Shown: one piece after another, positions 9,283 through 18,433 of the stretch | Numbering within the stretch: the first letter of the stretch is position 1 | How the letters are laid out: each line of letters begins with the position of its first letter | Assembly (NCBI GenBank): GCA_016788205.1 | Contig: JAEUTA010000011.1 | Span: 79,615-143,614, forward strand | Length of the DNA stretch: 64,000 nt | From: Flavobacteriales bacterium | Lineage (GTDB): Bacteria; Bacteroidota; Bacteroidia; Flavobacteriales_F; PHOS-HE28 | Reading direction: 5' to 3' | Made by a program: the position numbers and the translations under genes | The notes under the pieces: generated by a model | What the model was told of the DNA's origin: nothing | Databases searched by the model: none | Seen by the model: only the letters and a program-made list of their open reading frames with translations

Positions 9283-10166
9283 GCGTCCGTCCTCTCATCT
9301 CCGTTATCATACCTGCTTACAACGCCGCGCCCTTCTTATTGGAGGCCACGCGGTCGGTGCTTGAACAAACGCACACCGACCTTGAGTTGATCGTGGTGAA
9401 CGATGGATCAACGGATGAGACCTCCGCCCTGGCGAGACGTACCCATGACCAGCGTGTGCGGGTGATCGACCAGCCGAACGGTGGCGTCAGCTCGGCCCGG
9501 AATGCCGGCCTAGGAACTGCTGAAGGTGAGTACATCGCTTTCCTGGATGCGGATGATGCCATGGAGCCCACCGCACTTCAGGAGAAACTCGAACGCCTGC
9601 ACCGAAGCAATGCTGCGTGGGTGTTCGGTGACCTCATCATCTGTGATGCCTTGCTGCACCCTACGGGACGTGTAATGCATGGCACCGACGGGGATGTGAT
9701 CAGGACCACGCTTCTCGGTATCGACCCCGGCGTACCCGCCATGTGCAGCAATGCCCTGCTCCGACGCAGTTGCTTCGATACCGGTTACCGTTTCCCGAAA
9801 CACCTCTCCAATGCAGCCGACCAGCATTTCGTTCTGGCCATGGCACGGGATCATCGATACCAGCATCTTCCCAGGGCATTGAACCGCTATCGGGTGCTAC
9901 CCCATAGCATGAGCCATAATGTAGCGCTCTACGCTGCGGACCATGTGCGGTTGTTCGAAGAGGCTGCCGCCATGGGACTCTTGCGTGACGACGCCTTCGC
10001 CAGGGAATGCCGCGCCAATGCAGCCTGGTCCATCGGAGGTAGTTGGTGGGTCAATGGTCGGTCACCTGCAAAGGCTTTGCCTCATCTGCTCCGCGCCGTG
10101 GTAATGGACCCTTCCATCCTGCTGAGACGCATGAAACGCGCACGGCGCAGGGGCACGGGGAACTAA
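9279..10166 (+). CDS. Glycosyltransferase family 2
   Basis: 295 residues. The GT-A fold is shown by PLISVIIPAYNAAPFLLEAT, VVNDGSTD, GVSSARNAGL and the DXD-type FLDADDAM that coordinates the metal and nucleotide sugar. The start overlaps the upstream gene stop (ATGA at 9279). A basic C-terminus (RMKRARRRG) may associate with the membrane. It ends the plus-strand run and overlaps the convergent methyltransferase by four bases at the stop codons. Inverting sugar transfer to a surface glycan is the expected role; the exact sugar cannot be read from the sequence. Confidence 0.9.
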   Translation: MSVRPLISVIIPAYNAAPFLLEATRSVLEQTHTDLELIVVNDGSTDETSALARRTHDQRVRVIDQPNGGVSSARNAGLGTAEGEYIAFLDADDAMEPTALQEKLERLHRSNAAWVFGDLIICDALLHPTGRVMHGTDGDVIRTTLLGIDPGVPAMCSNALLRRSCFDTGYRFPKHLSNAADQHFVLAMARDHRYQHLPRALNRYRVLPHSMSHNVALYAADHVRLFEEAAAMGLLRDDAFARECRANAAWSIGGSWWVNGRSPAKALPHLLRAVVMDPSILLRRMKRARRRGTGN

Positions 10167-10879
10167 GTACCAACTCGGCACCACAACCGCTGGATGCCGA
10201 ACCTGTATTCGGACTCCAGCACCTGGATACCACAGCGGTCCAGCATGCCCCGGAGCTCATCGCGATCGAATTCGCTCACGTGGTCGTCATCCGTGTGGAT
10301 CAGGTCCGCCTTCAGGTGCTGCCGGTAGTGATTCAAGAAGGTCTTGTCGAAGTCCGGCAGCTCGATGTAGATCCACTTGAAGTAGCTTTTGAACCGTTCC
10401 AAGAAGGCTTCTGGTTCATCCAAATGCTCCAGGATATGTGACAGCACCAATACATCGAAGCGCTTCTCGCTGTTGCGCAGGAACTCCAATGCATCCATAT
10501 GGAGGAAGGTAAGATTGGCCGCTTGGTGCTTCTGCCGTGCCCGGGCTATGCTCGCCTCGTCGTGGTCAACACCCACCACATTCCCGGCTAGTTCGGCCAG
10601 CACGGCACTCACATCGCCCGTGCTGCACCCGAGATCCAACACCGCATGACCGGCATTGAGGTGCCGTTCCAGGAACATGGTCGCATACCTACGGTGTGGA
10701 TGCTCCGCAGCAGCGTAGTATTTGAACGACGTTTCCATCGCCAGGCGATCGAATATCCACTCCAGATCCAGGTACCACCGCAGCTTGCGCTCCTTGGAAA
10801 AAGGCAGGGCCCGATCGATGCGGTACAACAACGAGAGCAGGAAGACCCGCTTCTTCCTTCGTTCCATGCGTACACCCAT
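10163..10879 (-). CDS. Class I SAM-dependent methyltransferase
   Basis: 238 residues. VLDLGCSTGD (about 80-89) is motif I, GVDHDEASIARAR is the motif II region with its acidic residue, and VLVLSHILEHLDEP is the post-I/motif III segment of Methyltransf_11-type enzymes. The N-terminus is basic (MERRKKRVF). It is the last gene of a minus-strand group behind galE, from which it is separated by only 10 bases. Probable modification of a glycan or its lipid carrier; substrate unknown. Confidence 0.8.
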   Translation of the reverse strand: MGVRMERRKKRVFLLSLLYRIDRALPFSKERKLRWYLDLEWIFDRLAMETSFKYYAAAEHPHRRYATMFLERHLNAGHAVLDLGCSTGDVSAVLAELAGNVVGVDHDEASIARARQKHQAANLTFLHMDALEFLRNSEKRFDVLVLSHILEHLDEPEAFLERFKSYFKWIYIELPDFDKTFLNHYRQHLKADLIHTDDDHVSEFDRDELRGMLDRCGIQVLESEYRFGIQRLWCRVGT

Positions 10880-10889
10880 GACCTATCGA

Positions 10890-11924
10890 TCAACGTTGTT
10901 CATTCGCCAGATGCTGTTCCCAGGCCCATGCTGTGCGCATCATTTCGCCCAGATCTCGACGTGCCTCCCAGCCCAAGAGCGCCTTTGAGCGCGTCGTATC
11001 CGAATACACAGCCACGACATCACCATCCCTTCGTGGACCACGTTCATAGTTGAGACGACGACCGCTAACCGCTTCGAAAGCGGCGATCGCCTCAAGCACG
11101 CTGACCCCATTGCCCGTACCCAGGTTGATGATCTCGTGCGTTCCCACCATTGAACCGGAAGCGGCCCTGCGCAGCGCAGCGATGTGCGCATCCGCGATGT
11201 CCGAGACATGCACATAGTCACGGATACATGAACCATCACGCGTGGGATAATCGGTCCCGTGAACGTGCATCACCTCGATACGACCACTGGCCGTGCGTGT
11301 GATCACCGGTACCAGACTGCTCGGGGGGTTGATGGGATCCTCACCGTTCAACCCGGAGGAGTGCGCTCCTGCTGGATTGAAATAGCGCAATGAGATCGCG
11401 CGCATGCCCACATGGGTGCGCACATGATCATCCACGATACGCTCGCCGATCTGCTTGGTGTACGCGTAAGGGGATTCGGCATGTCGCAGCGCGGTGCCCT
11501 CGTGCACCGGCAGGGAATCGATGTTGCCATAGACCGAACAAGAGGAGGAGAAGATGAATTCCTGCACGCCCGCCGCTGAACTCGCCTGGAGGATATTCAG
11601 CAGTGAAGCGATGTTGTTGTGATAATACTTCGCAGGATGCGCGATCGACTCGGGCACTGATTTGTAGGCGGCGAAATGGATGACACCTTTCACGTGCCGC
11701 TCAGCGGCGAAAAGAGCTGCGACCGCCCCGGCATCGCAAAGATCCACTGCATGATTCCGGACCCGCTGACCGGTGATGCGCTCTATACGGTCGAACACCT
11801 TCGGGTCGGAGTTGCCGAAATGATCCACGGAGACCACCTCCCCTTTCCAATGCGTCAAAAGTTCGATGATGGTGTGCGAACCGATGTAGCCCGCACCACC
11901 CGTGACCAGGATCCTATCATTCAT
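10890..11924 (-). CDS. galE: UDP-glucose 4-epimerase GalE
   Basis: About 344 residues from MNDRILVTGG. The Rossmann motif GGAGYIG binds NAD. SSSCSVYG carries the catalytic serine and YAYTKQIGE the YxxxK pair. The C-terminal region has the expected INLGTGNGVSVLE and YSDTTRSKALLGW segments. It interconverts UDP-glucose and UDP-galactose (or the N-acetyl forms) for the surrounding glycosyltransferases. The ATG at 11924 is chosen because the Rossmann strand begins right after it; upstream in-frame ATG and ATA-type codons would make an implausible leader. It overlaps the end of the glycosyltransferase upstream by eight bases. Confidence 0.93.
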   Translation of the reverse strand: MNDRILVTGGAGYIGSHTIIELLTHWKGEVVSVDHFGNSDPKVFDRIERITGQRVRNHAVDLCDAGAVAALFAAERHVKGVIHFAAYKSVPESIAHPAKYYHNNIASLLNILQASSAAGVQEFIFSSSCSVYGNIDSLPVHEGTALRHAESPYAYTKQIGERIVDDHVRTHVGMRAISLRYFNPAGAHSSGLNGEDPINPPSSLVPVITRTASGRIEVMHVHGTDYPTRDGSCIRDYVHVSDIADAHIAALRRAASGSMVGTHEIINLGTGNGVSVLEAIAAFEAVSGRRLNYERGPRRDGDVVAVYSDTTRSKALLGWEARRDLGEMMRTAWAWEQHLANEQR

Positions 11925-13164
11925 TGTTCCCATAGATAGAGCGGTAGATCCCCACCGCACGTTCAATATCACGATACTTCTCCGCCAATGGTCTTATCCT
12001 TCCGTACAACATCCCGGCACCTTCCGCGAGGAGGACGTCCAGCCGCTTCACGGCCTGCTGAAAGTGCTCTCGCTCCAACCCTTCCAATACGACACCGGCA
12101 TTCGACCGTGCGATGATAAGTGAATCGTCGGAGATGTCAGGCGTGATCACCACCGGCAGCCCCAGTGCCCAATATTCACCGTCCTTGATCGGCGTACAAT
12201 AGCGCTTGGTGGGAACCGGTCGTACGGGCGTGAGGGCGAAGTCGGCCACGCCCATGAGATCGGGCACCTCCTTGTGGTCCACGAACAGGATGGTGAACAT
12301 CGAAGCTTCCAACCCTTCAGCACGCATGAACGGCTCCAGATCCGCTGCCGAATGTGCCGTGAGCAACACCACATGCAGGCGCTCCCCCCAATGCTCGCGC
12401 GCCACACGCAGGAAGGAGAACACTTCACGATCCAGGTAGATACCGCCGAACTTGCCCGCATAAACCGCGACCAGTTCCTGCGAAAGCCCCAATCTATCCA
12501 GCACCTCCGAACGCTTCCGATTCTTCCAGGAGAAACGCTCGAGGTCGACACACGCAGGCTTGACGAAGAAGCGGGGGCAATCCGCACCGTACTTCTCCAG
12601 TGCGTAGTGGCGCATGCCTTCCGCTGCGGCGATATGCACCTGGGCTCTTCGGCTCTGCAAACGCTCGAAAAGGAACAGGATACGAAAGGCCATGCTTCCC
12701 CTTGCCCACGTACCATTCTCCACCATGGCCTCGGCATGCGGCTCATAACTGTCCAGTATCAATCGTCGACCGGTGAGGACCGAGACCATATAACCGACCA
12801 TTCCCGCCGGCGTGCACCACGCATGCACCGTATCGATGCCTTGTTCCCTGACAAGCGAACAACAGCGAAAGATCAGGTTGAGCATCATGCCCATGGCCTT
12901 CCATCCGAACGGAACGTAGCGGAACGCATGTACCCGGATCCCCGGCTCCACATCGCGTGTACCGGTGGTGGTCTTTTCCAATGTGACCAAGTGGATCACG
13001 CTGCCAAGTGGCAGTTGGTTCCTGATGATGCGCAAGTACGGCAGCGTGTACGTCTGGACGAGGGCATCGTTGAAGCCCCAATAGGTCAAGACAAGTATCG
13101 AGCGCGGCGACCGTGCACCGCTGGTCGATGTCGCATCTGGATGAAGATCGCTGGCCGTTTTCAT
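11917..13164 (-). CDS. Glycosyltransferase, GT4-like
   Basis: 415 residues with the two-lobed GT-B layout. The first lobe has ILVLTYWGFNDALVQTYTLPYL and DTVHAWCTPAGMVGY; the second has LVAVYAGKFGGIYLDREVFSFLRVA and a C-terminal KDGEYWALGLPVVITPDISDD loop that takes the place of the EX7E donor-binding motif. The N-terminal 20 residues are poorly conserved in character, so a slightly later start is possible. It overlaps galE at its 3' end and the membrane protein gene at its 5' end by four bases, so the three are co-transcribed. Confidence 0.8.
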   Translation of the reverse strand: MKTASDLHPDATSTSGARSPRSILVLTYWGFNDALVQTYTLPYLRIIRNQLPLGSVIHLVTLEKTTTGTRDVEPGIRVHAFRYVPFGWKAMGMMLNLIFRCCSLVREQGIDTVHAWCTPAGMVGYMVSVLTGRRLILDSYEPHAEAMVENGTWARGSMAFRILFLFERLQSRRAQVHIAAAEGMRHYALEKYGADCPRFFVKPACVDLERFSWKNRKRSEVLDRLGLSQELVAVYAGKFGGIYLDREVFSFLRVAREHWGERLHVVLLTAHSAADLEPFMRAEGLEASMFTILFVDHKEVPDLMGVADFALTPVRPVPTKRYCTPIKDGEYWALGLPVVITPDISDDSLIIARSNAGVVLEGLEREHFQQAVKRLDVLLAEGAGMLYGRIRPLAEKYRDIERAVGIYRSIYGNNE

Positions 13165-14654
13165 CCTGCTGTTCCCATGCGCCGCTTGGACTTGCTTCGC
13201 CTGCGGTCACGGATGAGTTCCACGATATTCTTCACGTGTCCGGTACCCATGCGGAACTCACGCAGGTCGAACGGCAGCCGTTGATCCTCCAAGGCCCACT
13301 TGATACGGGACAGATAGACGATGACGTACATGGTGCTGATGAAGAAGGGCACCATCGGGATCTTGAAGCGCACCAGTGCACCGAAATTGGGCGTAGTGAC
13401 ACCCACCGTGAAGGCGAAGAGGATGGAGAACGTGGTGGTCATCAGCAACAGCGGAACCCCCGCCATACAACGCAGGAAGAACCGAGGCCCGGCACGGAAC
13501 AAGGCGACAACGGTGATGGCGAGCACCCACAAATTCTCCGCACCGCTCATCGCCATCACCACGCTTTTCGACTCCCAGAGATACGGCCGGAACAAGGCCG
13601 CGTTCACTGCGATCGGGAATTTGGATACCACCCCGAACCACGTGCCATCGAACTCTCCGATGTTGAATGAATTGTGACCATAGGCCTTTGCATTGGACAG
13701 ATCGCTCTGCGTGACCTGGATGGTCTGCAGCGCCTCGTCCAGCGCGAATTTGTCGAGCATGTTGCCAAGCCTGCTCAGTACCAATACACTAACGCCGACC
13801 ATGACCACCACGGCGATGGGGAGAAGTACGAAACGGAAGAGGAGATTGCGCATACGCACGACCCGGAAATAGAGAAGCCAGAGGACCGAGGCCGGGAAAA
13901 GAACCATGAAGATGTAAGGCTTGATGACGATGAGCAACAGCCCGCTGACCCCGATGATGAGGTAGTTCTTCGAAATGTTGCGCCGCTTGAAGAAGACCTC
14001 GTCCACTGCATGCACCCACCAGCAAACAGCACTGAAGGTGAAGGTATCCTTGAGGATGGCGGACCCCCAGAATATCGCTGAAGGCATGAAGAGGAATGCC
14101 GTGGCCAACTTCCGGTAGAGCTGCGGATAATAACTCACGAAAGTCCGGTAACACGCCCAAGGCCCGAAGAACGAAAGGCTCGCGATAACGAGCGTTGTGA
14201 TGAGGTAGCTCTTGAAGGTGAGGAACGTGAAAATGCTCACCAATCGGATCACCACGAACGTGCGGTCGTCGAAATACAGGTACTGTAGCGGCTTGCCGGT
14301 GCGTAGGCTGTATTTCGTCCAGGCCATCATGGAGTTATCACCCAGCATCTGGGAGAAGTACTCCATGGGATTCTCCACCGCCATGTTGCGCAAGGCGATC
14401 GCAGAGAAGAAATACCCGATAGTGTCACCCCCCGCGTAGTAGTAGAAGTAGATGAGGCTGAACACCACCCCCCCGAACAACTTGGCCATCAATCCCCAGA
14501 GGTAGTACTGATACTCGGGGGCCTTCTTGATCATGATGGACTTCTCGCGGGCGAAGTACACGTAGATCATGAACACGAAGAGCGCTGCGAGCACCCATTC
14601 CCAATAGGCGATATTGACCTCGCCGTAATAGTAGACCTTGATCAGTGGGAACAT
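13161..14654 (-). CDS. Multipass membrane protein, possible polysaccharide polymerase
   Basis: 497 residues with about 9-11 hydrophobic helices from residue 18 to 455 and a basic C-terminal tail (RDRRRSKSKRRMG). The segment FYYYAGGDTIGYFFSAIAL, followed by a soluble loop and by FMPSAIFWGSAILKDTFTFSAV, resembles uncharacterised membrane proteins found in Bacteroidota polysaccharide loci. No Wzy family signature can be claimed by eye. Its position between glycosyltransferase genes and its topology make a polymerase, or other lipid-linked glycan enzyme, the main suggestion. It overlaps the next gene by four bases. Confidence 0.55.
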   Translation of the reverse strand: MFPLIKVYYYGEVNIAYWEWVLAALFVFMIYVYFAREKSIMIKKAPEYQYYLWGLMAKLFGGVVFSLIYFYYYAGGDTIGYFFSAIALRNMAVENPMEYFSQMLGDNSMMAWTKYSLRTGKPLQYLYFDDRTFVVIRLVSIFTFLTFKSYLITTLVIASLSFFGPWACYRTFVSYYPQLYRKLATAFLFMPSAIFWGSAILKDTFTFSAVCWWVHAVDEVFFKRRNISKNYLIIGVSGLLLIVIKPYIFMVLFPASVLWLLYFRVVRMRNLLFRFVLLPIAVVVMVGVSVLVLSRLGNMLDKFALDEALQTIQVTQSDLSNAKAYGHNSFNIGEFDGTWFGVVSKFPIAVNAALFRPYLWESKSVVMAMSGAENLWVLAITVVALFRAGPRFFLRCMAGVPLLLMTTTFSILFAFTVGVTTPNFGALVRFKIPMVPFFISTMYVIVYLSRIKWALEDQRLPFDLREFRMGTGHVKNIVELIRDRRRSKSKRRMGTAG

Positions 14655-14657
14655 CGC

Positions 14658-15575
14658 TCAACCTCGGTGACCGAGCCAAACGGTGAGCTGCATGCCCCTC
14701 CCCGTCCGTGCCATGTACCATCGCAACAGTGGGTCAAGCACTGCCGGTGCATATGTCTGGCACACGTAGTGGTAGTGCCGTACCACCCGATATCCACCGC
14801 GCTCACCACCAAGGTCGAAGCTCTTGCGATCGAACTCGTACAGGTGGTAGGGTGTATGCATCGGGCTGATGTTCGCCACGTAGTCCGAGCCCATGGCGCG
14901 GTACACGGTGTTGAAAACGGCGTTCATGAGCCAGCGCGATGAAGGCACTTCGATGTGGATCACGCCCCCCGGAGCCAACCAGCGGAGGGCCTTCTCGATG
15001 CTCGCCTGGGGATCGTATAGATGCTCCAGCACGGCACCGAACGTGATGAGGTCGAACATGCCTGCGGGGTACTCCAGTTCCTCCACGCCTCCCAAACGAA
15101 GGCGGTCCGGACGGATGCCCATCCGTTCGATGGCCCGCTGATGGAACGGTGCAGAGGGTTCGAACCCGTGAGCTTCGAACCCGGCCCGCTCCATGGCGAT
15201 CATCGCTTTGCCGAGCCCGGCTCCGATATCCAAGGCCCGTATGCCGGTATCCCGCTTCAACAAGCTCTTCGCATTCTCGATCTCCCTGGCGAAGTAACCC
15301 GCATCCACCTCGAAGTACGATGATCTCCAATACGCTTCGGGTGGCACCCCGTAGTGGTCCTGAAGATCGAAGGGGATGGGCTGGGGATCGGCGAAGACCA
15401 GATCGCAACGCCGGCAGCGGACCACCGTTGTCGTTACCGCCCTTGAGCGCCAAGGGCGCAACCCTTGAGAACGGTCTGCGCGTTTGCCCATCACGCGGTG
15501 TTGGTCCGGGGTGGACCCGCAGAGGTTGCAGGCCGATACGGGTTTGAAGGTGTAGCGTGATGCCACCGAGGACAT
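14658..15575 (-). CDS. Class I SAM-dependent methyltransferase with N-terminal zinc-ribbon-like cysteines
   Basis: 305 residues. CNLC near residue 17 and CRRC near residue 54 form a likely zinc-binding ribbon, as in the C-methyltransferase-like family of deoxysugar pathways. LDIGAGLGKAM (about 115-125) is the SAM motif, FEPS follows, and FDLITFGAVLEHLYDP is motif III. It ends four bases before the membrane protein gene. It could act on a nucleotide sugar or on the finished glycan. A hairpin upstream (15594-15614) separates it from rlmH. Confidence 0.75.
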   Translation of the reverse strand: MSSVASRYTFKPVSACNLCGSTPDQHRVMGKRADRSQGLRPWRSRAVTTTVVRCRRCDLVFADPQPIPFDLQDHYGVPPEAYWRSSYFEVDAGYFAREIENAKSLLKRDTGIRALDIGAGLGKAMIAMERAGFEAHGFEPSAPFHQRAIERMGIRPDRLRLGGVEELEYPAGMFDLITFGAVLEHLYDPQASIEKALRWLAPGGVIHIEVPSSRWLMNAVFNTVYRAMGSDYVANISPMHTPYHLYEFDRKSFDLGGERGGYRVVRHYHYVCQTYAPAVLDPLLRWYMARTGRGMQLTVWLGHRG

Positions 15576-15593
15576 GTTCAGAACTGGTGATGT

Positions 15594-15614
15594 GCCGAGA
15601 GGGGCACTCTCGGC
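15594..15614 (-). terminator. Hairpin after rlmH
   Basis: An 8-base perfect inverted repeat (GCCGAGAG / CTCTCGGC) with a 5-base loop, 41 bases downstream of the rlmH stop codon on the minus strand and just upstream of the methyltransferase start. No clear U-run follows. It is a plausible terminator for rlmH. Confidence 0.45.
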
Positions 15615-15654
15615 GAAGGTAGCTGTAAGAGCGTCCGTACCTTGGGAGAGACGT

Positions 15655-16116
15655 TCAATGGTGGTATGGGCTGCCTTGTAGGATGGACGCTGCCCGGTAA
15701 AGTTGCTCGGCGAAAAGCACGCGCACCAGTTGGTGCGGGAAGGTCATTGCGGACAAAGCCAGGACCAGATCGGCCCGTTGGCGCACTTCGTCGGTCATAC
15801 CATATGCACCACCGATCACGAACGCCACCTGTCGCACACCTTGATCCCGCCAGCTTCCAATGCGTTCCGCGAACTGTGGACTGGTCAGGTGCTTACCTCG
15901 CTCGTCCAATACCACTACACGTTCCCCGGGCTTCAGTGCTGCCAGGATCCGTTCGCTCTCAACCCGTTGCTGGTATGCCGCTTCACCCTTACCTGCCTCC
16001 GGCAGAACCAGCTGCTCCACGCCGAACATGCGCGCCGTGCGGCCCAAGTAATGCTCCAACCCGTCGGTGACCAAGCCCCGTTCGCTTCGTCCAACCAACA
16101 ACAAACGCATCTTCAT
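15655..16116 (-). CDS. rlmH: 23S rRNA (pseudouridine1915-N3)-methyltransferase RlmH
   Basis: 153 residues, the normal length for RlmH. The SPOUT knot is visible as VVVLDERGKHLTSPQFAERI, FVIGGAYGMTDEVRQRAD and the C-terminal LSAMTFPHQLVRVLFAEQLYRAASILQGSPYHH, which is nearly invariant in the family. It methylates pseudouridine 1915 in helix 69 of 23S rRNA, using SAM, in the assembled ribosome. It is divergent from the DUF4783 gene. Confidence 0.96.
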   Translation of the reverse strand: MKMRLLLVGRSERGLVTDGLEHYLGRTARMFGVEQLVLPEAGKGEAAYQQRVESERILAALKPGERVVVLDERGKHLTSPQFAERIGSWRDQGVRQVAFVIGGAYGMTDEVRQRADLVLALSAMTFPHQLVRVLFAEQLYRAASILQGSPYHH

Positions 16117-16190
16117 CCGCGTAACTGTGTTCGTAAGTCCGTGGGCTTCAACATGTCAAGTTGGCCCGGTATTTGCAAATTTCGCCACAA

Positions 16191-16601
16191 ATGAAGCGTT
16201 CGATGAACAGGTTCGTACTTCTCTTCACCACCGTGCTGCTGGCTTTGGGCCTGCATGCTCAGGACGATGTGAAGGAAAAGGTGGTACAAGCCATGCGCAC
16301 CGGGAATTCCAAGGATCTGGCCGGCCACTTCATCCCCAACATCGATCTCACCATCAAGGAGACAGCCGACGTGTATAGCAAGGCACAGGCCGAGCAGATC
16401 GTCCGCAAGTTCTTCAACGACAACCCCCCGGTGGACCTGGTGATCGAGCACAGCGGCGTAAGCAAGCTCGGCGACAAGTACTTCATCGGCATCCTGCGCA
16501 CCACCACGGGTTATTTCCGCGTGACCTTCTTCTTGAAGAAGACGGACACGGTGTTCCAGGTGAAGCAGTTGCGCATCGAGAACAGCAAGAACGACTTCTG
16601 A
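16191..16601 (+). CDS. DUF4783 family exported protein
   Basis: 136 residues from the ATG at 16191. A signal peptide (KRSMNRFVLLFTTVLLALGLHAQ) is followed by a small domain with GNSKDLAGHFIPNIDLTIKETADVYSKAQAEQIVRKFF and FFLKKTDTVFQVKQLRIE, the pattern of the DUF4783 family (NTF2-like fold, Bacteroidota). Periplasmic protein of unknown function. It is commonly found just before nadC in this phylum, as here, where the next start follows its stop by two bases. Confidence 0.85.
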   Translation: MKRSMNRFVLLFTTVLLALGLHAQDDVKEKVVQAMRTGNSKDLAGHFIPNIDLTIKETADVYSKAQAEQIVRKFFNDNPPVDLVIEHSGVSKLGDKYFIGILRTTTGYFRVTFFLKKTDTVFQVKQLRIENSKNDF

Positions 16602-16603
16602 CC

Positions 16604-17446
16604 GTGCTTCCACCGGGCACCGAAGAACTGATAGCGCTCGCCTTCCGCGAGGACATCGGCGACGGCGATCATACCTCCTTGAGCACGATACCGGCCGATG
16701 CACGCGGTGCAGCGCGCCTGCTGGTGAAGGAGGATGGTGTGCTCGCTGGCGTGGAGCTCGCACAAGCGGTGGCCGCCCACTTCGACAAGGCGCTTTCCTT
16801 CCGGATCTACCTCGAAGATGGAGCACAGGTGAAGAAGGGCGACATCGCGTTCAACCTGATGGGACCGGTACGCAGTATCCTGATGGTGGAGCGTGTGCTG
16901 CTGAATTTCATGCAGCGGATGAGCGGCATCGCCACGCAGACGCGCCGCTATGTGGATGCGGTCGAAGGCACCGGCTGCCGCGTGCTCGATACACGCAAGA
17001 CCACCCCGGGCCACAGGGGCATCGAAAAGTGGGCCGTGCGGCTGGGAGGGGGCCAGAACCATCGCCACGGCCTGTACGACATGATCATGATCAAGGATAA
17101 TCACCACGATTTCGCGGGGGGTATCGCCAAAGCGATCGAAGCTGCTCGTTCTTATCTCGTACAACATGGCAAACAGCTCGCCATCGAAGTGGAGACAAGG
17201 AATCTGGACGAAGTGAACGAAGTGTTGCGGGTGGGCGGTGTGCAGCGCATCATGCTGGACAATTTCACCCCCGAACGCATGCGCGAAGCGGTGCGTATCA
17301 TCGATCGACGGTTCGAGACAGAAGCCTCCGGCGGGATAACGCTGGCCACCATCCGTAGCTTCGCTGAAACAGGCGTCGACTTCGTCTCGGTAGGTGCTCT
17401 TACCCACTCTGTACCCAGCTTGGACCTGAGCCTGAAAGCCCTGTAG
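16604..17446 (+). CDS. nadC: Nicotinate-nucleotide diphosphorylase (carboxylating) NadC
   Basis: 280 residues from a GTG start immediately after the DUF4783 stop. DTRKTTPGHRGIEKWAVRLGGGQNHRHGLYDMIMIKDNH is the family fingerprint (positions about 127-166). EDIGDGDHTS near the N-terminus and EVETRNLDE plus MLDNFTPE further on complete the quinolinate and PRPP sites. It converts quinolinate and PRPP to nicotinate mononucleotide in de novo NAD synthesis. Confidence 0.97.
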   Translation: MLPPGTEELIALAFREDIGDGDHTSLSTIPADARGAARLLVKEDGVLAGVELAQAVAAHFDKALSFRIYLEDGAQVKKGDIAFNLMGPVRSILMVERVLLNFMQRMSGIATQTRRYVDAVEGTGCRVLDTRKTTPGHRGIEKWAVRLGGGQNHRHGLYDMIMIKDNHHDFAGGIAKAIEAARSYLVQHGKQLAIEVETRNLDEVNEVLRVGGVQRIMLDNFTPERMREAVRIIDRRFETEASGGITLATIRSFAETGVDFVSVGALTHSVPSLDLSLKAL

Positions 17447-17450
17447 CACG

Positions 17451-18410
17451 ATGGTGCAACGGCTGAAACAGAAGCTCCTCTATTCCCGCTCCAACCGACG
17501 GTTGATCAAGTGGGCCCGGCGGATCATCCTTCCCGGCTTCGAAGGTTTCAGCCTGTACGAGATCAGCCGCTTCTTCTTCCGGGCCATCTTCACCGGAAAC
17601 CTGGTCATGCGGGCTTCGGCCATCTCCTTCAAGCTCTTCCTGGCCTTCTTTCCTGCGGTGATCGTGCTGCTGACGATGATCCCTTACATCCCCATCGCCG
17701 ACTTCCAGACGAAACTGCTCACCACGTTCCACGACATGCTGCCGGGAGAGGTGTATGAATTCATCGAGTCAACGTTGCACGACCTGCTGATCAAGAAGCA
17801 CGGGACCCTGCTCTCGGTAAGCTTCCTCGTGGGCGTCTTCATGGCCAGCAACAGCATCGATGCGATCCTGGCGGGTTTCAGCGACAGCACCAACCACACC
17901 ACCTGGCATACGCCCTTGAAACAACGCCTTCTCAGCATCGGCCTGTTGGTGGCGCTCACCATCCTCACCATGATCGCCATCCCGCTGCTGACGTTCAGCG
18001 GTACGGTGATCTACCAATTGGACGACCTCGGTTTCTTCACCAGCTACTTCCAGGTGGCGGCGCTGTTCGCCGCGAAGTGGGTGGTGTCCATCTTCGTGGT
18101 GGTCATGTTCGTGTCCCTGCTCTATAATGCAGGAGATCCCACGGCTCGGCGCTTCCGCTTGTTCACACCAGGAGCCATCCTCGCGATGTTACTGATCCTG
18201 CTGGTGTCCCAGGTGCTGGCCTTCTTCTTCTCCTACATCACGGATTACAACGCCCTGTACGGCTCCATCGGGGCCATCCTCGCCGTGCAGCTGTGGCTCT
18301 ATTTCAACATGATCGTGCTGCTGGTGGGCTACGAGTTGAACACCAGTATCGTGAAGGCCCGGATCATCCGCAGCGAACACCTCGCGCCACCGCCCGCCCC
18401 TGCCGTTTGA
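17451..18410 (+). CDS. YihY/virulence factor BrkB family membrane protein
   Basis: 319 residues with six hydrophobic helices. The family-typical segments are MRASAISFKLFLAFFPAVIVLLTMIPYIP, HGTLLSVSFLVGVFMASNSIDAILAGFSDS and the C-terminal ITDYNALYGSIGAILAVQLWLYFNMIVLLVGYELN. It is an inner-membrane protein of unclear biochemical role. It starts five bases after nadC, so it is probably co-transcribed. The Pro- and Ala-rich end is unremarkable. Confidence 0.92.
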   Translation: MVQRLKQKLLYSRSNRRLIKWARRIILPGFEGFSLYEISRFFFRAIFTGNLVMRASAISFKLFLAFFPAVIVLLTMIPYIPIADFQTKLLTTFHDMLPGEVYEFIESTLHDLLIKKHGTLLSVSFLVGVFMASNSIDAILAGFSDSTNHTTWHTPLKQRLLSIGLLVALTILTMIAIPLLTFSGTVIYQLDDLGFFTSYFQVAALFAAKWVVSIFVVVMFVSLLYNAGDPTARRFRLFTPGAILAMLLILLVSQVLAFFFSYITDYNALYGSIGAILAVQLWLYFNMIVLLVGYELNTSIVKARIIRSEHLAPPPAPAV

Positions 18411-18433
18411 TCGGATAACTTGGAGCCGCGAAC

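Noticed and set aside
12274..13284. 336-codon plus-strand frame over the glycosyltransferase gene
   Set aside because: Antisense to a gene with GT-B features; high His and Arg content.
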